This document shows, piece by piece, positions 37,001 to 46,444 of a stretch of 64,000 nt of DNA. Below the pieces are notes generated by a model that had not been told where the DNA came from, did no database searches, and was given only the letters and a program-made list of their open reading frames with translations. Location: NCBI RefSeq assembly GCF_014268445.2, contig NZ_CP077089.1:5501501-5565500 (forward strand). The letters are read 5' to 3'. The position numbers and the translations under genes are program-made. Position 1 is the first letter of the stretch, and every line of letters starts with the position of its first letter. Source of the DNA: Pseudomonas tensinigenes. GTDB lineage: Bacteria; Pseudomonadota; Gammaproteobacteria; Pseudomonadales; Pseudomonadaceae.

Positions 37001-39650
37001 TGATGTGCGCGCCCATGCATTGCGCCTCGGTCAGGCGATCGAGAAGAAAAATAACGCCATGATTGGCGTCGGCATACCGTGGCCTTCAACCACGTCATTG
37101 ACCCAGCACCTGCTCAACGTCCACATGGGACGGCTGATCGAAGCGCATCGGGGCACGTCGCGCTCCAACGATGCGCTATACATGGAGCGCTATGCGCTCA
37201 AAGGACCCAGGGCCTTCAACTACTTGAAAATGGCGCTGGGATTACTGCCCCTCATCGGCACCGCGTTTGCCCTTTACGATGCCTGGAGCAGCGCCAATCA
37301 GGCCGTGGCGGCTTTTTTGCGCGGCGATGTAGGGGATGGCCTGGCGGAGGTTGAGTCCGTACTGTTGTCACTGATCGACGCGGCCATGGACCTGCTGCCG
37401 GGCGAAGCGGCGGTCTCGGCGGTGTCCCGAACGGCCCGCTCGCTGACCCGTGCCCGCCAACTGCGTACGCTGGCACGAAGTGCCGGCGCATTGCATGTGC
37501 CCAACCGACGTCAGGCGCAGAATCTGGCGGCGCGCTTCTCCGGCTACGAATACGAAAAGCCGATTTCGCTGTCCGGGCAGGAACCGGCCGCCGATGGGCC
37601 CTATCGCGGCATCTACCGGCATGCCGACGGCGACTTCATCCTGAGTCAGGGGCGGATCTTCGAAGTTCACCGCAGCCACAAAGCCGACGAATGGCGTTTA
37701 CGCGGCACAAGTACCAAGACCTATAAACAACCCATTGCTCTGGATGAAAACGGACAGTGGGATACCTGGTTCGGCGTTTACGGCACCGCTGTCGGCGGGT
37801 TGCCTGGTGGCGGAAATGTCGCCGGGTATCTGGTCGATACCGCTGATTCATTCTGGCCGCAGGCGATCCGGCAGCGATTGCCTCGCTGGTTGGTGGCCAG
37901 TGACACGGCTCGTCAGCTGCGCTTGACCCGCGAAGCCGACAACCTGGCCGATCAGCTCCAGGCCAGGGGCGTGGCGAGCGATGCCGCTATCAACCGCTAT
38001 GGCAGTGCCTCGCCGCAGGACAGGCGGGCCAGGTTGCCGGCGTCCGAAGCCGCCTGTGCCGGCGATATCCAGCTGGCTACCCGACAATACGAAAAACTGG
38101 CGGAGTTGATGCCCCTGACCAAGGGCAACAAAAAACGAACCCTGCTCGAAATACAAAGCAAGTGCGCCTCGTTGCTGACCGATCGTTACTGGCGCCGCGC
38201 TTACCACCTCTCCCAAAGCAGCGTCGATGTGATCAACCGGATTGACGAGCTGATGCAGGCGCTCGACAACCTGCCGGGCAATACGCTCGTCCAGCAGTTG
38301 GAAATGCTCGAAGGCATTCGCTCATTGCGTGTGGATTACCTGCGTCAGCTCAATCAAATGGAACAGCTCAAGGCCGATGCCAATTACTGGTATGAACGCA
38401 TCCGCGTCAAAGCGCACAAAGAAACCAGAACAGCACTGATCGAAGACATCAACACCAAGCACAGCTATGCCAACCTGCTGTATCTGAAAACCGGGCAACG
38501 CCTGGAAATCATCAAGCGACATGGCCGAACCGACGATGTTTCCTGGTTTTACCTGATGGCGCAGGCTCACGAGCTTCGTGCCAATGTCGATCGGGCCCTG
38601 TACACGCAATACAACCTGCGCAACAGCAATGCGAGCCGGGTTCAGCGCAGTCAGATTTTGCAGAACTGCGTTGATCTGTACACCCGCTTCCTTCGCGAGA
38701 TGAAGATCTGGACCTCCACGTATCCGCAACACTTTCACCTGGAGGAAGTGCCGGCGTTGCTGAGCGGGATCGAATGGCTCGCGGAACGGGCCCGCAAAGG
38801 CATCATCGAAGAGCCCGCGCCCGTGCCGGCAGGGCAGGCGGTACCAAGCGTGTTCACCACTGCAGACAACCAACTGCTGCACGGTGCCGAGCGCTGGGAA
38901 CCGACAACGCACAAACATCAATACGTTTCGACCACGCGCGGCGGCTACGAGGAAGTCTGGGAGCAAGGCAGCGATGGCAGCTACCGACTGTTGAACCCGC
39001 GAAACACAGAGCCACCGGCCCCCGCGTCAATCAGCCTGGCCGCGTTAATGGTCGATGCGCAACGGCGCCTGGATGCCCAGACGGATTACCAGATCAGGGT
39101 CGAGTCCTACGCCGAGCAGGACATGCTGCCGGTCGACCTTCAGCACATGATGGACAGCGAAGCGACCGAGCTCAATCGGCGCGCCGCCCGCATCGAGACG
39201 CTGGCAGCGCAAAACCCGATCATTGCGCAGTTGCGCAACAAGGCCAGCGAACTGACCCTTACCGGCCGGGCTCTGCGTACCCGCCAATCGCTGACCAGCC
39301 AAAGACCCACCGATGGCATGCTCGAAGACCTGATCACGCAGAAGGCCGTGGATATCCGCAAGACCAGCCCACTGAAAAACCTCGGCAAACGCCACGGCCG
39401 CACTGATTACCTGCAAGAATATGAGATCTGGGATGTAACGCTGTCGCCGGCAGAACTGCTTTGGTATGCCCACTTCCATTATCGCAGCGCGACCAGAACG
39501 TTCAGGGGGTTCGAGAAAGCCCATTTGAAACTGCCTGGCCACCGCTTCCTGACCCACGCGGACGACGCCACCCTGCCCTATGCCGATATTGGCACGCAGT
39601 CGGCGGTGCTTGTGCACTTCGAGGCGATCCTGGCTAACGAAGCGATCTAA
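34092..39650 (+). CDS. Giant dermonecrotic-toxin-like protein (DUF6543 type)
   Basis: An about 1852-residue protein recognised as one of the very large dermonecrotic-toxin-domain proteins (DUF6543) common in Pseudomonas. I see a helical N-terminal 1000 residues, a conserved core near 980-1065 with [36 protein letters not shown] (hydrophobic, possibly membrane-inserting, broken here into two parts: [13 protein letters not shown] and [14 protein letters not shown]), a beta-rich part near 1150-1260, long helices to about 1650 and a C-terminal domain with WYAHFHYRS and [13 protein letters not shown]. No signal peptide or known secretion tag. No immunity, VgrG or adaptor gene adjoins. The start is uncertain: GTG at 33978 and ATG at 34005 are in frame, and no site has a strong ribosome signal. 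Confidence 0.75.
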   Translation: MPDRFLSELLDPGPTASSSWAHLPGNPDTALALSAANRWRDSSQALRELVAGVPTTREALTRLLEQKLDLGEPDIGFLFAATPQRPEHFMAIVQACAFAFQQPLPADTLDQQCRVTGLPASHRLFALTPLQLLERLKGLDLVKALDEDWNQYWQARASGTPVSRRERANQLYRQHFEATVLSAVAQRRVTAEQRISLFALMDATSHEATVTCEQVSLVLSNGSKVKFPAAWVISFGDQPPLHWLYLPLRPEAFKGFTQRSDLEAWMSAQSLIPSGLPQTGLSFEYARRDLPLSTGMSDLLTHFRQARVDALRNGSAGKSGFAEHASNALDFADRTDRQRQTAAVFGSPAVTDAVIVEDAEQSLFGSLYADIPLALRQAALNRQRDALEARLGASGDSAALQSIEALQLTLETAEQAADNAAIALLGRPRPLDLLTFNRQFTALHQAHKAGLQAEADLQRELEQISSEDHQLLKLLLDPATALRSDCVAASLELSMGEPADGSMNETLNGSFVMTRAATLLDPTSPHSLLLYWPGTGGGLQHFANRRALESQMFAITEPATSLTLRLKKISGDPLHYALDQLTSEFEVQAGEIRVRYPESTASSERSSQLQALRTRFRGLLQVPLHAARNLAFAHLLEQHRSGTLATLLPAWQRKMSTDERSHLKAQIQAYITAMHRSHSLLTLAVPPRDDFTRQHLYQRLREDFSVEGTFSVLIDLPDSARLQKQLSNGSTMTTPQKLVAVPSATRSKIPLEELAQSNIDNTPSMRLGSESLRLLFMKVEVTAANDRTREALKSGITHEYLRTILPDMDLPKAYEQTIRDAFMGGPGEATFVREHRRECLLEPWQLMLKMQGECARLQQRINDHEWQIFNIAITADTTQAWNNGTRRIVLLPAFLRAGGNDTPNQGPVTLSGVTFIQEQISGTTLLYLPDGPDDQVLRRYDSLEDARIGLFRLCQQDSWISYLSGRALQGDVRAHALRLGQAIEKKNNAMIGVGIPWPSTTSLTQHLLNVHMGRLIEAHRGTSRSNDALYMERYALKGPRAFNYLKMALGLLPLIGTAFALYDAWSSANQAVAAFLRGDVGDGLAEVESVLLSLIDAAMDLLPGEAAVSAVSRTARSLTRARQLRTLARSAGALHVPNRRQAQNLAARFSGYEYEKPISLSGQEPAADGPYRGIYRHADGDFILSQGRIFEVHRSHKADEWRLRGTSTKTYKQPIALDENGQWDTWFGVYGTAVGGLPGGGNVAGYLVDTADSFWPQAIRQRLPRWLVASDTARQLRLTREADNLADQLQARGVASDAAINRYGSASPQDRRARLPASEAACAGDIQLATRQYEKLAELMPLTKGNKKRTLLEIQSKCASLLTDRYWRRAYHLSQSSVDVINRIDELMQALDNLPGNTLVQQLEMLEGIRSLRVDYLRQLNQMEQLKADANYWYERIRVKAHKETRTALIEDINTKHSYANLLYLKTGQRLEIIKRHGRTDDVSWFYLMAQAHELRANVDRALYTQYNLRNSNASRVQRSQILQNCVDLYTRFLREMKIWTSTYPQHFHLEEVPALLSGIEWLAERARKGIIEEPAPVPAGQAVPSVFTTADNQLLHGAERWEPTTHKHQYVSTTRGGYEEVWEQGSDGSYRLLNPRNTEPPAPASISLAALMVDAQRRLDAQTDYQIRVESYAEQDMLPVDLQHMMDSEATELNRRAARIETLAAQNPIIAQLRNKASELTLTGRALRTRQSLTSQRPTDGMLEDLITQKAVDIRKTSPLKNLGKRHGRTDYLQEYEIWDVTLSPAELLWYAHFHYRSATRTFRGFEKAHLKLPGHRFLTHADDATLPYADIGTQSAVLVHFEAILANEAI

Positions 39651-39670
39651 CCCCTGGCTCATCAACCACT

Positions 39671-39706
39671 AAAAAAGCCAGCCTCACTCATGAGGCTGGC
39701 TTTTTT
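39671..39706. terminator. Bidirectional terminator between toxin gene and metE
   Basis: Sixteen-base perfect stem (39671-39686 with 39691-39706), CTCA loop, A-run on one side and T-run on the other. It ends both convergent genes. Confidence 0.95.
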
Positions 39707-39713
39707 GCAGGCG

Positions 39714-42026
39714 TTACGCCAACTGACTGCGCAACTGACGCGCCGCCGCCACCATGTTGACCAATGCCGCCTCCGTCTCCGGCCATGCCCGAGTCTTCAA
39801 GCCGCAATCGGGGTTGACCCACAGTCGCCCGGCTGGAATCCGTTTGACCGCTTTGCTCATCAGCTTGACCATCTCGGCAGTGTCCGGCACCCGTGGCGAG
39901 TGGATGTCATAGACGCCGGGGCCGATGTCGTTCGGGTAGTCGAACGCCTCGAACGCATCGAGCAGCTCCATGTCCGAACGCGAGGTTTCAATGGTGATGA
40001 CGTCGGCGTCCATGTCGGCAATCGCCTTGATCACGTCGTTGAATTCGCTGTAGCACATGTGGGTGTGAATCTGAGTGTCGTCCTTGACACCGGATGCCGT
40101 CAGGCGGAACGCCTCGACCGCCCAGTCCAGGTATTCCTGCCATTGCGCGCGGCGCAGCGGCAAGCCTTCGCGGAACGCGGCTTCGTCGATCTGCACGATC
40201 TTGATTCCGGCGCGTTCCAGATCCACCACTTCGTCACGCAGGGCCAGCGCCAGTTGTTGCGCCTGGACTTTGCGCGAGACGTCTTCGCGGGGAAACGACC
40301 ACATCAGCATGGTCACAGGGCCGGTGAGCATGCCTTTCATGACCTTGTCGGTCAGGCTCTGTGCGTAGGTGATCCAGTCCACCGTCATCGCCTGCGGACG
40401 GCTCAGGTCACCGTAAATCACTGCCGGTTTGACACAGCGCGAACCGTAGCTTTGCACCCAGCCGAACCGGGTGAACAGGTAACCATCGAGCTGTTCGGCG
40501 AAATACTCGACCATGTCGTTGCGCTCGGCTTCACCATGCACCAGCACGTCCAGCCCCAGACGTTCCTGCACCTGTACGGCGTGGCGGATTTCACTGCGCA
40601 TGGCGTCGTAGTAATCGTTGGCCGACAGCTTGCCCTGCCTGAACGCCTGACGCGCCAGACGGATGGAACCGGTCTGCGGGAACGAGCCAATGGTTGTGGT
40701 CGGAAACGTCGGCAATTGCAGACGCGCCTGTTGTTGGGCGATGCGTGTGGCAAACGGTGAATGACGCTGACTGTCACTGGCATTGACTGCGTTGATGCGG
40801 GCCTGCACCTGGGCTTTATGAATGCGTGGCGAGTGCGCACGGTTGCGCGCAATGGTGCGACTGGCCTCCAGCGCGGTGCGTACGTTGGCCGCTTGCGGAT
40901 CATTCAGCGCATCACGCAGAACGGCGATCTCGCCGCACTTCTGCACGGCAAAGGCCAGCCAGCTTTTCAGTTCCGGATCGAGTTTGTCTTCACGCTCGAC
41001 ATCCACCGGGCTGTGCAGCAACGAACAGGAACTGCTGACCCACAGGTTGTCGCCGAACCGCTCTTGCGCCGGTTGCAATTGCGCCAGCGCCTGCTCCAGT
41101 TCGCAGCGCCAGACGTTGCGCCCATTGACCAGACCGACCGAGAGAATCTTGTAAGCAGGCAGACGATCAAGCACCTGCCCCAATTGCTCCGGCGCCCGCA
41201 CCGCGTCGATATGCAGCCCCTGCACCGGCAGACCTACAGCCAGGCCGAGGTTGTCTTCAAGACCACTGAAATACGTCGCTACCAGTTTTTTCAACGGCGA
41301 GTACTGCAGGATGTGATAGGCGCGTTCAAAGGCATTTTTCCATGCCTGAGGCAGATCCAGGGTGAGGATCGGTTCGTCGATCTGCACCCATTCCACGCCT
41401 TGCCCGGCAAGACGAACAAGGATTTCGTTGTAGACCGGCAGCAAGCGCTCAAGCAGCTCGAGCTTGTCGAAATCTTCGCCTTTCGCCTTGCCCAGCCACA
41501 GGTAAGTCAGCGGGCCGATGATCACCGGTTTGACGTTGTGGCCCAGCGTCCTGGCTTCTTCGACTTCGTCGAACAACTGCTCCCAACTCAGCTTGAACTG
41601 TTGGTCAGCGCTGAACTCCGGGACCAGATAGTGGTAGTTGGTGTCGAACCATTTGGTCAGCTCTTGCGCATATTGCGTTTGGCCGTGCTCGCCGCCGCAG
41701 CAGCTGGTCGTCGCGCCTCGGGCCATGGCTAACAGGGTGTCGAGGCTCGGCTGACCATGCTCGTCGCGCACGCTGGCGAAACGCTCAGGGATCACGCCGA
41801 AGGTCAGCGAGTGGGTCAGCACCTGGTCATACCAGGCGAAGTCGCCGACCGGCAGCAAATCGATGCCCGCATCCTTTTGCAATTGCCAGTGAGTGGCGCG
41901 CAGATCACGGCCGACCTTGTTCAAGGCAGCTTGGTCGAGATCGCCTTTCCAGAAGGCTTCGAGGGCTTTTTTCAGTTCGCGGTCGGCGCCGATGCGCGGA
42001 AAACCAAGGGTGTGGGCCACGGCCAT
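39714..42026 (-). CDS. metE: Cobalamin-independent methionine synthase MetE
   Basis: A 770-residue enzyme that transfers a methyl group from methyltetrahydropteroyl-triglutamate to homocysteine to make methionine. The N-terminal folate half ([21 protein letters not shown]) and the C-terminal catalytic half are both complete, with zinc ligands in HTHMCYSEF and NPDCGLKTR and the conserved [12 protein letters not shown] segment. The ATG at 42026 opens the conserved [11 protein letters not shown]. It is divergent from metR, its usual activator, across 112 bases. Confidence 0.97.
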   Translation of the reverse strand: MAVAHTLGFPRIGADRELKKALEAFWKGDLDQAALNKVGRDLRATHWQLQKDAGIDLLPVGDFAWYDQVLTHSLTFGVIPERFASVRDEHGQPSLDTLLAMARGATTSCCGGEHGQTQYAQELTKWFDTNYHYLVPEFSADQQFKLSWEQLFDEVEEARTLGHNVKPVIIGPLTYLWLGKAKGEDFDKLELLERLLPVYNEILVRLAGQGVEWVQIDEPILTLDLPQAWKNAFERAYHILQYSPLKKLVATYFSGLEDNLGLAVGLPVQGLHIDAVRAPEQLGQVLDRLPAYKILSVGLVNGRNVWRCELEQALAQLQPAQERFGDNLWVSSSCSLLHSPVDVEREDKLDPELKSWLAFAVQKCGEIAVLRDALNDPQAANVRTALEASRTIARNRAHSPRIHKAQVQARINAVNASDSQRHSPFATRIAQQQARLQLPTFPTTTIGSFPQTGSIRLARQAFRQGKLSANDYYDAMRSEIRHAVQVQERLGLDVLVHGEAERNDMVEYFAEQLDGYLFTRFGWVQSYGSRCVKPAVIYGDLSRPQAMTVDWITYAQSLTDKVMKGMLTGPVTMLMWSFPREDVSRKVQAQQLALALRDEVVDLERAGIKIVQIDEAAFREGLPLRRAQWQEYLDWAVEAFRLTASGVKDDTQIHTHMCYSEFNDVIKAIADMDADVITIETSRSDMELLDAFEAFDYPNDIGPGVYDIHSPRVPDTAEMVKLMSKAVKRIPAGRLWVNPDCGLKTRAWPETEAALVNMVAAARQLRSQLA

Positions 42027-42082
42027 GTCGAATGTGCTCCATTGAGTAAATGATGGCGCCATTGTCGACAGCCAAGCCAACA

Positions 42083-42095
42083 TGAGACAAACTCA
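42083..42095. promoter_or_regulatory. Candidate MetR operator between metE and metR
   Basis: TGAG-ACAAA-CTCA is a perfect dyad of the MetR form TGAA-N5-TTCA with one symmetric change in each arm. It lies midway in the metE/metR gap, where MetR acts in enterobacteria. Confidence 0.55.
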
Positions 42096-42138
42096 ACCTT
42101 TTCGTGTTGATCACAAGTTTTACTCATGGAGCCAATCG

Positions 42139-43056
42139 GTGCTTGAAATACGTCACCTGAAAACCCTGCACGCACTTCGCGAAGCCGACAGTCTGGTGGA
42201 TGCTGCCGACCGTTTGCACCTGACCCAATCGGCGCTGTCCCACCAGTTCAAGGAACTGGAAGAGCGCATGGGCATGCAATTGTTCGTGCGCAAAACCAAA
42301 CCGGTACGTTTCACCAGCGCCGGTCTGCGTCTGTTGCAACTGGCCGACGCGACACTGCCACTGCTGCGCGCCGCCGAGCGTGACATCGCTCGACTGGCCG
42401 GTGGCACCGCCGGTCGTTTGCACATGGCCATCGAATGCCACAGCTGTTTCCAGTGGCTGATGCCAACCATCGACCAGTTCCGCGATGCCTGGCCGGAAGT
42501 TGAACTCGACCTCGCTTCGGGCTTCTCTTTTGCACCGCTGCCGGCCCTGGCCCGTGGCGACCTGGATCTGGTGGTGACCTCCGACCCACTGGAAATCGCC
42601 GGCATTACCTATGTACCGCTGTTCACCTACGAAGCGATGCTGGCAGTGGCCAACCAGCATGCACTGGCAAGCAAACCGTACATCGTTCCCGAAGACTTGC
42701 TGACTGAAACATTGATCACCTACCCGGTGGAGCGTGACCGTCTCGACATCTTCACGCGCTTCCTGGAACCAGCCGACATCGAGCCGGCGCAGGTGCGCAC
42801 CTCAGAGCTGACGGTGATGATGATGCAACTGGTCGCCAGCGGCCGTGGCGTTTGCGGGATGCCGCACTGGGCGCTGCACGAATACAGTTCGCGCGGTTAC
42901 GTGAAGGGTAAGCGGCTGGGGGAGAAAGGCTTGTTTGCGACTTTGTACGCGGCGATTCGCACCGACATGCTCGATGCACCGTACATGCGTGATTTTCTGC
43001 TGACGGCGAAAGACACGTCGTTTTCGACCCTTGATGGTGTCAGCGCGGTTCGCTGA
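42139..43056 (+). CDS. metR: LysR-family methionine regulator MetR
   Basis: A 305-residue LysR-type activator of metE that responds to homocysteine. The helix-turn-helix reads LREADSLVDAADRLHLTQSALSHQFKELEERMG, here quoted in its core HLTQSALSHQFKE, followed by FVRKTKPVRFTSAG and the MetR-like effector domain (IECHSCFQWLMPTI). I chose the GTG at 42139 because it gives the conserved LEIRHLKTLHALREA and lies 7 bases after GGAG; the longer frame to 42082 would overlap the proposed operator. Confidence 0.93.
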   Translation: MLEIRHLKTLHALREADSLVDAADRLHLTQSALSHQFKELEERMGMQLFVRKTKPVRFTSAGLRLLQLADATLPLLRAAERDIARLAGGTAGRLHMAIECHSCFQWLMPTIDQFRDAWPEVELDLASGFSFAPLPALARGDLDLVVTSDPLEIAGITYVPLFTYEAMLAVANQHALASKPYIVPEDLLTETLITYPVERDRLDIFTRFLEPADIEPAQVRTSELTVMMMQLVASGRGVCGMPHWALHEYSSRGYVKGKRLGEKGLFATLYAAIRTDMLDAPYMRDFLLTAKDTSFSTLDGVSAVR

Positions 43057-43061
43057 GTCAC

Positions 43062-43154
43062 TTGTGGGAGCGAGCCTGCTCGCGAAAGCGATGTATCAGA
43101 CACACAAATAGTGACTGTCAGATTGCCTTCGCGAGCAGGCTCGCTCCCACAGGG
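43062..43154. repeat. REP-type inverted pair, copy 5
   Basis: Head-in REP arms about 40 bases apart, between the convergent metR and GNAT genes. Confidence 0.9.
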
Positions 43155-43166
43155 ATCAGCGCAATA

Positions 43167-43670
43167 TCAGAGCTGACGCCACATGTGGATCTTGTCGAAA
43201 TAGTCTTCGCCCACCCGCACTGCCAGCGGTTCGAGGCCGAACTGGATGAAGCCGCAGCGCTGGTAGAGGTTGAACGCGGCGTCATTGCCAGCCGTGACGG
43301 TCAATTGGATGAGTTTCAACGCCGGATGGGTTTGCGCTTCGGCAATCGCCGCCTGCACCAGTTCGAGCCCCAAACCGTGCTGACGAAAATCGGCTGATAC
43401 GTACATGCCAAACAGGGTGGCCTTATGGCGGGCCTTCTCGCGAGGCTCAAACGCCAGCCCGACAATCCCGGCCAACGTGCCGGCTTCAAACGCGCCAAGC
43501 ACCACATCGAGTTTGCTGGTCAGGCGCCCTTCCCACCAGCTCAACGGCATCACCGCGCGCTCACGCACGCTGGAAGTGAACGCCTGCGGATGTCGGTCAT
43601 ACGCTTCGAGCATCAGTTCGCGGTAAGCCAGGGCATGACTGGCGTCCAACCGTTCGATCCACATGTTCAC
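43167..43670 (-). CDS. GNAT-family N-acetyltransferase
   Basis: A 167-residue acetyltransferase of the GNAT fold. The acetyl-CoA loop is FRQHGLGLELVQAAI (motif A, R/Q-x-x-G-x-G form), preceded by a strand with KATLFGMYVSADF and followed by QLTVTAGNDAAFNLYQRCGF. Substrate unknown. The GTG at 43670 overlaps the stop of the LysE-type gene (GTGA), which argues for it over the ATG two codons later and for coupled translation. The pair may handle the same amino acid or amine. Confidence 0.88.
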   Translation of the reverse strand: MNMWIERLDASHALAYRELMLEAYDRHPQAFTSSVRERAVMPLSWWEGRLTSKLDVVLGAFEAGTLAGIVGLAFEPREKARHKATLFGMYVSADFRQHGLGLELVQAAIAEAQTHPALKLIQLTVTAGNDAAFNLYQRCGFIQFGLEPLAVRVGEDYFDKIHMWRQL

Positions 43671-44305
43671 GCCGACCTGCGTTGCTCAAACATCAGGCGC
43701 ACGGCCAGACCAGCCAAAACGAAGCCCATGAAATAACGCTGCAGCGCCAGCCATGTCGGGTTGCGCACAAACCACGAAGCGATGCCCGCCGCGAACAGTG
43801 CGATCAGCAAATTGACAGAGAAACTCACGCTGATCTGGGTCAGGCCGAGAATGATGCTTTGGGTGAACACAGAACCGTGTTCTGGCGTGATGAATTGCGG
43901 GAATACCGAAAGGTAGAACACCGCAATTTTCGGGTTCAATGCGCTGGTCAGAAAGCCCATGGTGATCAGCTTGCGCGACGAGTCCGCCGGCAATTGCTGC
44001 GCCTCGAACGGCGAGCGCGCGCCAGGTTTCAGCGCTTGCCAGGCCAGCCACAGCAGGTACAGCGCACCGGCCCATTTCAACACTTCATAGGCCATCGGCA
44101 CCGCCAGAAACACGGCGGTCAAACCCGCCGCTGCCGCAAACAGGTGCACAAAGAACCCCGCCACCACGCCCAGCAACGACGTCACCCCGGCCTTGCGTCC
44201 CTGACAGATCGAACGCGAGATCAGGTAGATCATGTTCGGCCCCGGTGTCAGCACCATCAACAAGGCTGCAGCGGCGAAGATCAGCAAGTCTTGAAGCGGG
44301 ATCAT
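43667..44305 (-). CDS. LysE/RhtB-family exporter
   Basis: A 212-residue inner-membrane exporter with about six spans. Family landmarks are LMVLTPGPNMIYLISRSI, GVVAGFFVHLFAAAAGL and ALNPKIAVFYLSVFPQF. Such proteins export amino acids or derivatives such as homoserine, threonine or lysine. Overlaps the GNAT gene and lies 23 bases downstream of the Nudix gene in the same direction, so the three may form one transcript. Confidence 0.9.
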   Translation of the reverse strand: MIPLQDLLIFAAAALLMVLTPGPNMIYLISRSICQGRKAGVTSLLGVVAGFFVHLFAAAAGLTAVFLAVPMAYEVLKWAGALYLLWLAWQALKPGARSPFEAQQLPADSSRKLITMGFLTSALNPKIAVFYLSVFPQFITPEHGSVFTQSIILGLTQISVSFSVNLLIALFAAGIASWFVRNPTWLALQRYFMGFVLAGLAVRLMFEQRRSA

Positions 44306-44328
44306 GGCAAAGTCCTTTGCGTGGATGA

Positions 44329-44763
44329 TCAGGCGATGGCCGTCAATGACTGGCGATAAAACGGCAGGATCAGGTCGCGTGTCAATGGCGCCAGCTCGAC
44401 GACTGGATCAGTGGCAGGATCGACCCAGATCACCTCTTCGATTTCCGCTGCCGGCATGACTTCAGTGTCGATCGTCAGTTGAAAGATCTGCGCCTGAACG
44501 ACAAACCCCGGTTCGTTGGCGGCAGGCGCCGAGAACTGCCCGAGAAATGCAGCCTGCGCCGGGTCGATCTGCAAACCCAGCTCTTCTTCCAGCTCACGCG
44601 CCAGTGCGTGCACCGGCAACTCATGCGCTTCGATCTTGCCGCCCGGTTGCATGAACGCCGTGGTGCCGCGCTTGCGCACCAACAGAGTCTGGCCTGCGGG
44701 ATTGAGCACCAGCGCGGCGGCGATACGAATGAGGTTTGCAGAGACAACGGATGCAGAGGTCAT
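44329..44763 (-). CDS. Nudix hydrolase
   Basis: A 144-residue enzyme with an intact Nudix box, GGKIEAHELPVHALARELEEELGL split as GGKIEAHE and RELEEELGL, fitting G-x5-E-x7-REUXEEXGU. It would hydrolyse a nucleoside diphosphate linked to another group; the substrate is not predictable. Starts at an ATG (44763) and precedes the LysE-type gene. Confidence 0.9.
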   Translation of the reverse strand: MTSASVVSANLIRIAAALVLNPAGQTLLVRKRGTTAFMQPGGKIEAHELPVHALARELEEELGLQIDPAQAAFLGQFSAPAANEPGFVVQAQIFQLTIDTEVMPAAEIEEVIWVDPATDPVVELAPLTRDLILPFYRQSLTAIA

Positions 44764-44830
44764 GGGTCAGCCACCGGCCTGGAAAAACCGCAAGGATCCC
44801 ATGCCCGGCCCAATGACGTCACCTCACCGA

Positions 44831-46192
44831 TCATTCGCCCAGCGCCTTGAGCGTGGCTTCAACCTCCTCCGGCACCTTGACGAAAATCGTGTACTTGCCA
44901 CCCTCCATGGCTTCGAACGCAATCAGTTTTTCCACCAGCAGCGCGCTGAGCACCTTGCCGGCGTTGAGCAGTAGCATGCCGTTATCGGCATTGAGGTTGC
45001 GCGCCAGAATCATCCCCGCCGCCAGATCCCGAGTGGAGAGCACCTTGACCGACGGATCGGCCAGCGTCACGTCGCTGAGGAACGCCGCGCACACCAGAAT
45101 GAAATCTTCGACCAGATCAGGATCGTACAAACGCCCGGCGTACTGCCGCAAGTACAGCAGCGCTTCATCGCTGTTCATCTGCCGCTCGAGGATCAGCCCG
45201 CGCTGCAACTCGACGAAATCCACCGCCAGTTTCAGCAAGCGTGAGCCGAACGGAATGCCCTCGCCCTTGAGCCGGTCGGGAAAGCCGCTGCCGTCCCAGC
45301 GCTCCTGATGATGCAGGATCAGACGCGCCGCATCCTTCATCGGGTCCAGGGTCATGAGCAACGATTCGCTCTGCTTCGGATAACCGCGATAGCGCTCGCG
45401 TTCGGTATGGCGCAGCAGATCCGAGGGCGTGGTCATCATCGCATCGGTCCAGCTCAGCTTGCCGACGTTGTACAGCGCCGCCGCCATGGTCAGGTCGCGG
45501 CTGGTGGCCTCGTCCAGCCCGTGCTGTTTGCAGTAGCTGCGCACCAGTTCGATGATCTGCCGGTTGGTCTGTTTGGCAGGTGGCAAGCGCAGATTGGCCA
45601 GCAGCGAAAACACTTCGGTGCCGGTGACATAGCTGTGTTTGAGCTCTTCGTACGCCAGATCGAGCATGTCGGCGGTTTGCTGCAGTTCGGCGGTGCGCGC
45701 CGCGACATGCTTTTCCAGGGTGCTGTTGAGCAGTTTGAGCTGCTCGTTCTGCACCTGGTTCAAGCGTTCCAGACGCTCGCGCTCCTGCTCGGAGTGCTGG
45801 TGTTCGAGGGACTGGCGCAGAATCAGCTGCAACTCTTCGTCATTCCACGGTTTGCTGATGTAACGGTGAATCTGCCCGTCATTGATGGCTTTGATGATCG
45901 CCGCCGGGTCGGCATAACCAGTGAGCATGATCCGCGCAGTCGCCGGATAGCGCTCACGGACATGCGCCAGCAACGACGCACCGTCCATGCCCGGCATGCG
46001 CGCATCGCTCACCACCAGATTCACCGGCTGCTGCGCGAGGATCTCCAGCGCCTGGGCGCCGCTGGTGGCCAACAGAAGATCGTAGGGTTGGCCGCGTAAC
46101 AGGCGACGCAGGCTGTTGAGGATCGATTCCTCGTCATCGACCAGCAGCACTGTGGGTCGATGCGCCGGCGTCGGCGCGGATAGCTCTTCCAT
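44831..46192 (-). CDS. Response regulator with degenerate HD-GYP output domain
   Basis: A 453-residue protein. The receiver (residues 13-130) has D19/D20 and phosphorylation site D63 in VSDARMPGMDG. A coiled coil (about 130-185) leads to a domain with the HD-GYP layout: MAAALYNVGKLSWTD at 237-250, HHQERWDGSGFP at 294-305 and IPFGSRLLKLAVDF. The metal-binding HD pair is replaced by Y241-N242, HHE by HHQ and GYP by GFP, so c-di-GMP hydrolysis is doubtful; it may act as a binding or scaffolding output. It is divergent from the REC/GGDEF/peroxidase run and probably part of the same circuit. Confidence 0.88.
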   Translation of the reverse strand: MEELSAPTPAHRPTVLLVDDEESILNSLRRLLRGQPYDLLLATSGAQALEILAQQPVNLVVSDARMPGMDGASLLAHVRERYPATARIMLTGYADPAAIIKAINDGQIHRYISKPWNDEELQLILRQSLEHQHSEQERERLERLNQVQNEQLKLLNSTLEKHVAARTAELQQTADMLDLAYEELKHSYVTGTEVFSLLANLRLPPAKQTNRQIIELVRSYCKQHGLDEATSRDLTMAAALYNVGKLSWTDAMMTTPSDLLRHTERERYRGYPKQSESLLMTLDPMKDAARLILHHQERWDGSGFPDRLKGEGIPFGSRLLKLAVDFVELQRGLILERQMNSDEALLYLRQYAGRLYDPDLVEDFILVCAAFLSDVTLADPSVKVLSTRDLAAGMILARNLNADNGMLLLNAGKVLSALLVEKLIAFEAMEGGKYTIFVKVPEEVEATLKALGE

Positions 46193-46444
46193 GGCATGGC
46201 CTCAAGCAAACAGGGAAATAACGACGCACCGACCCAATACTTCGCCGGTCCGCGCCTGAGTCCAAGGCTAGATGATTTTGGCCGGCCTTCACGCCGATCT
46301 TTGTCCGGGGCCGAAAGCGCAGTACCGGGGAGCCGACTATGCTGAACACAGCGCAAGACTCCATCGGCTGATACAAACAGGCAAATGGCGAGGGAAAAGG
46401 ATGCCCCGGATCACCACAGCATGCCTCCCCACGGGTGGCGCGGC

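Noticed and set aside
34092..39650. Giant protein as part of a prophage or Rhs/T6SS locus
   Set aside because: No phage, VgrG, PAAR or Rhs-repeat features are present in or around it; the neighbours are housekeeping genes.
42027..42138. Cobalamin or SAM riboswitch before metE
   Set aside because: The metE/metR gap is only 112 bases and shows no riboswitch-like core; the MetR dyad explains control better.
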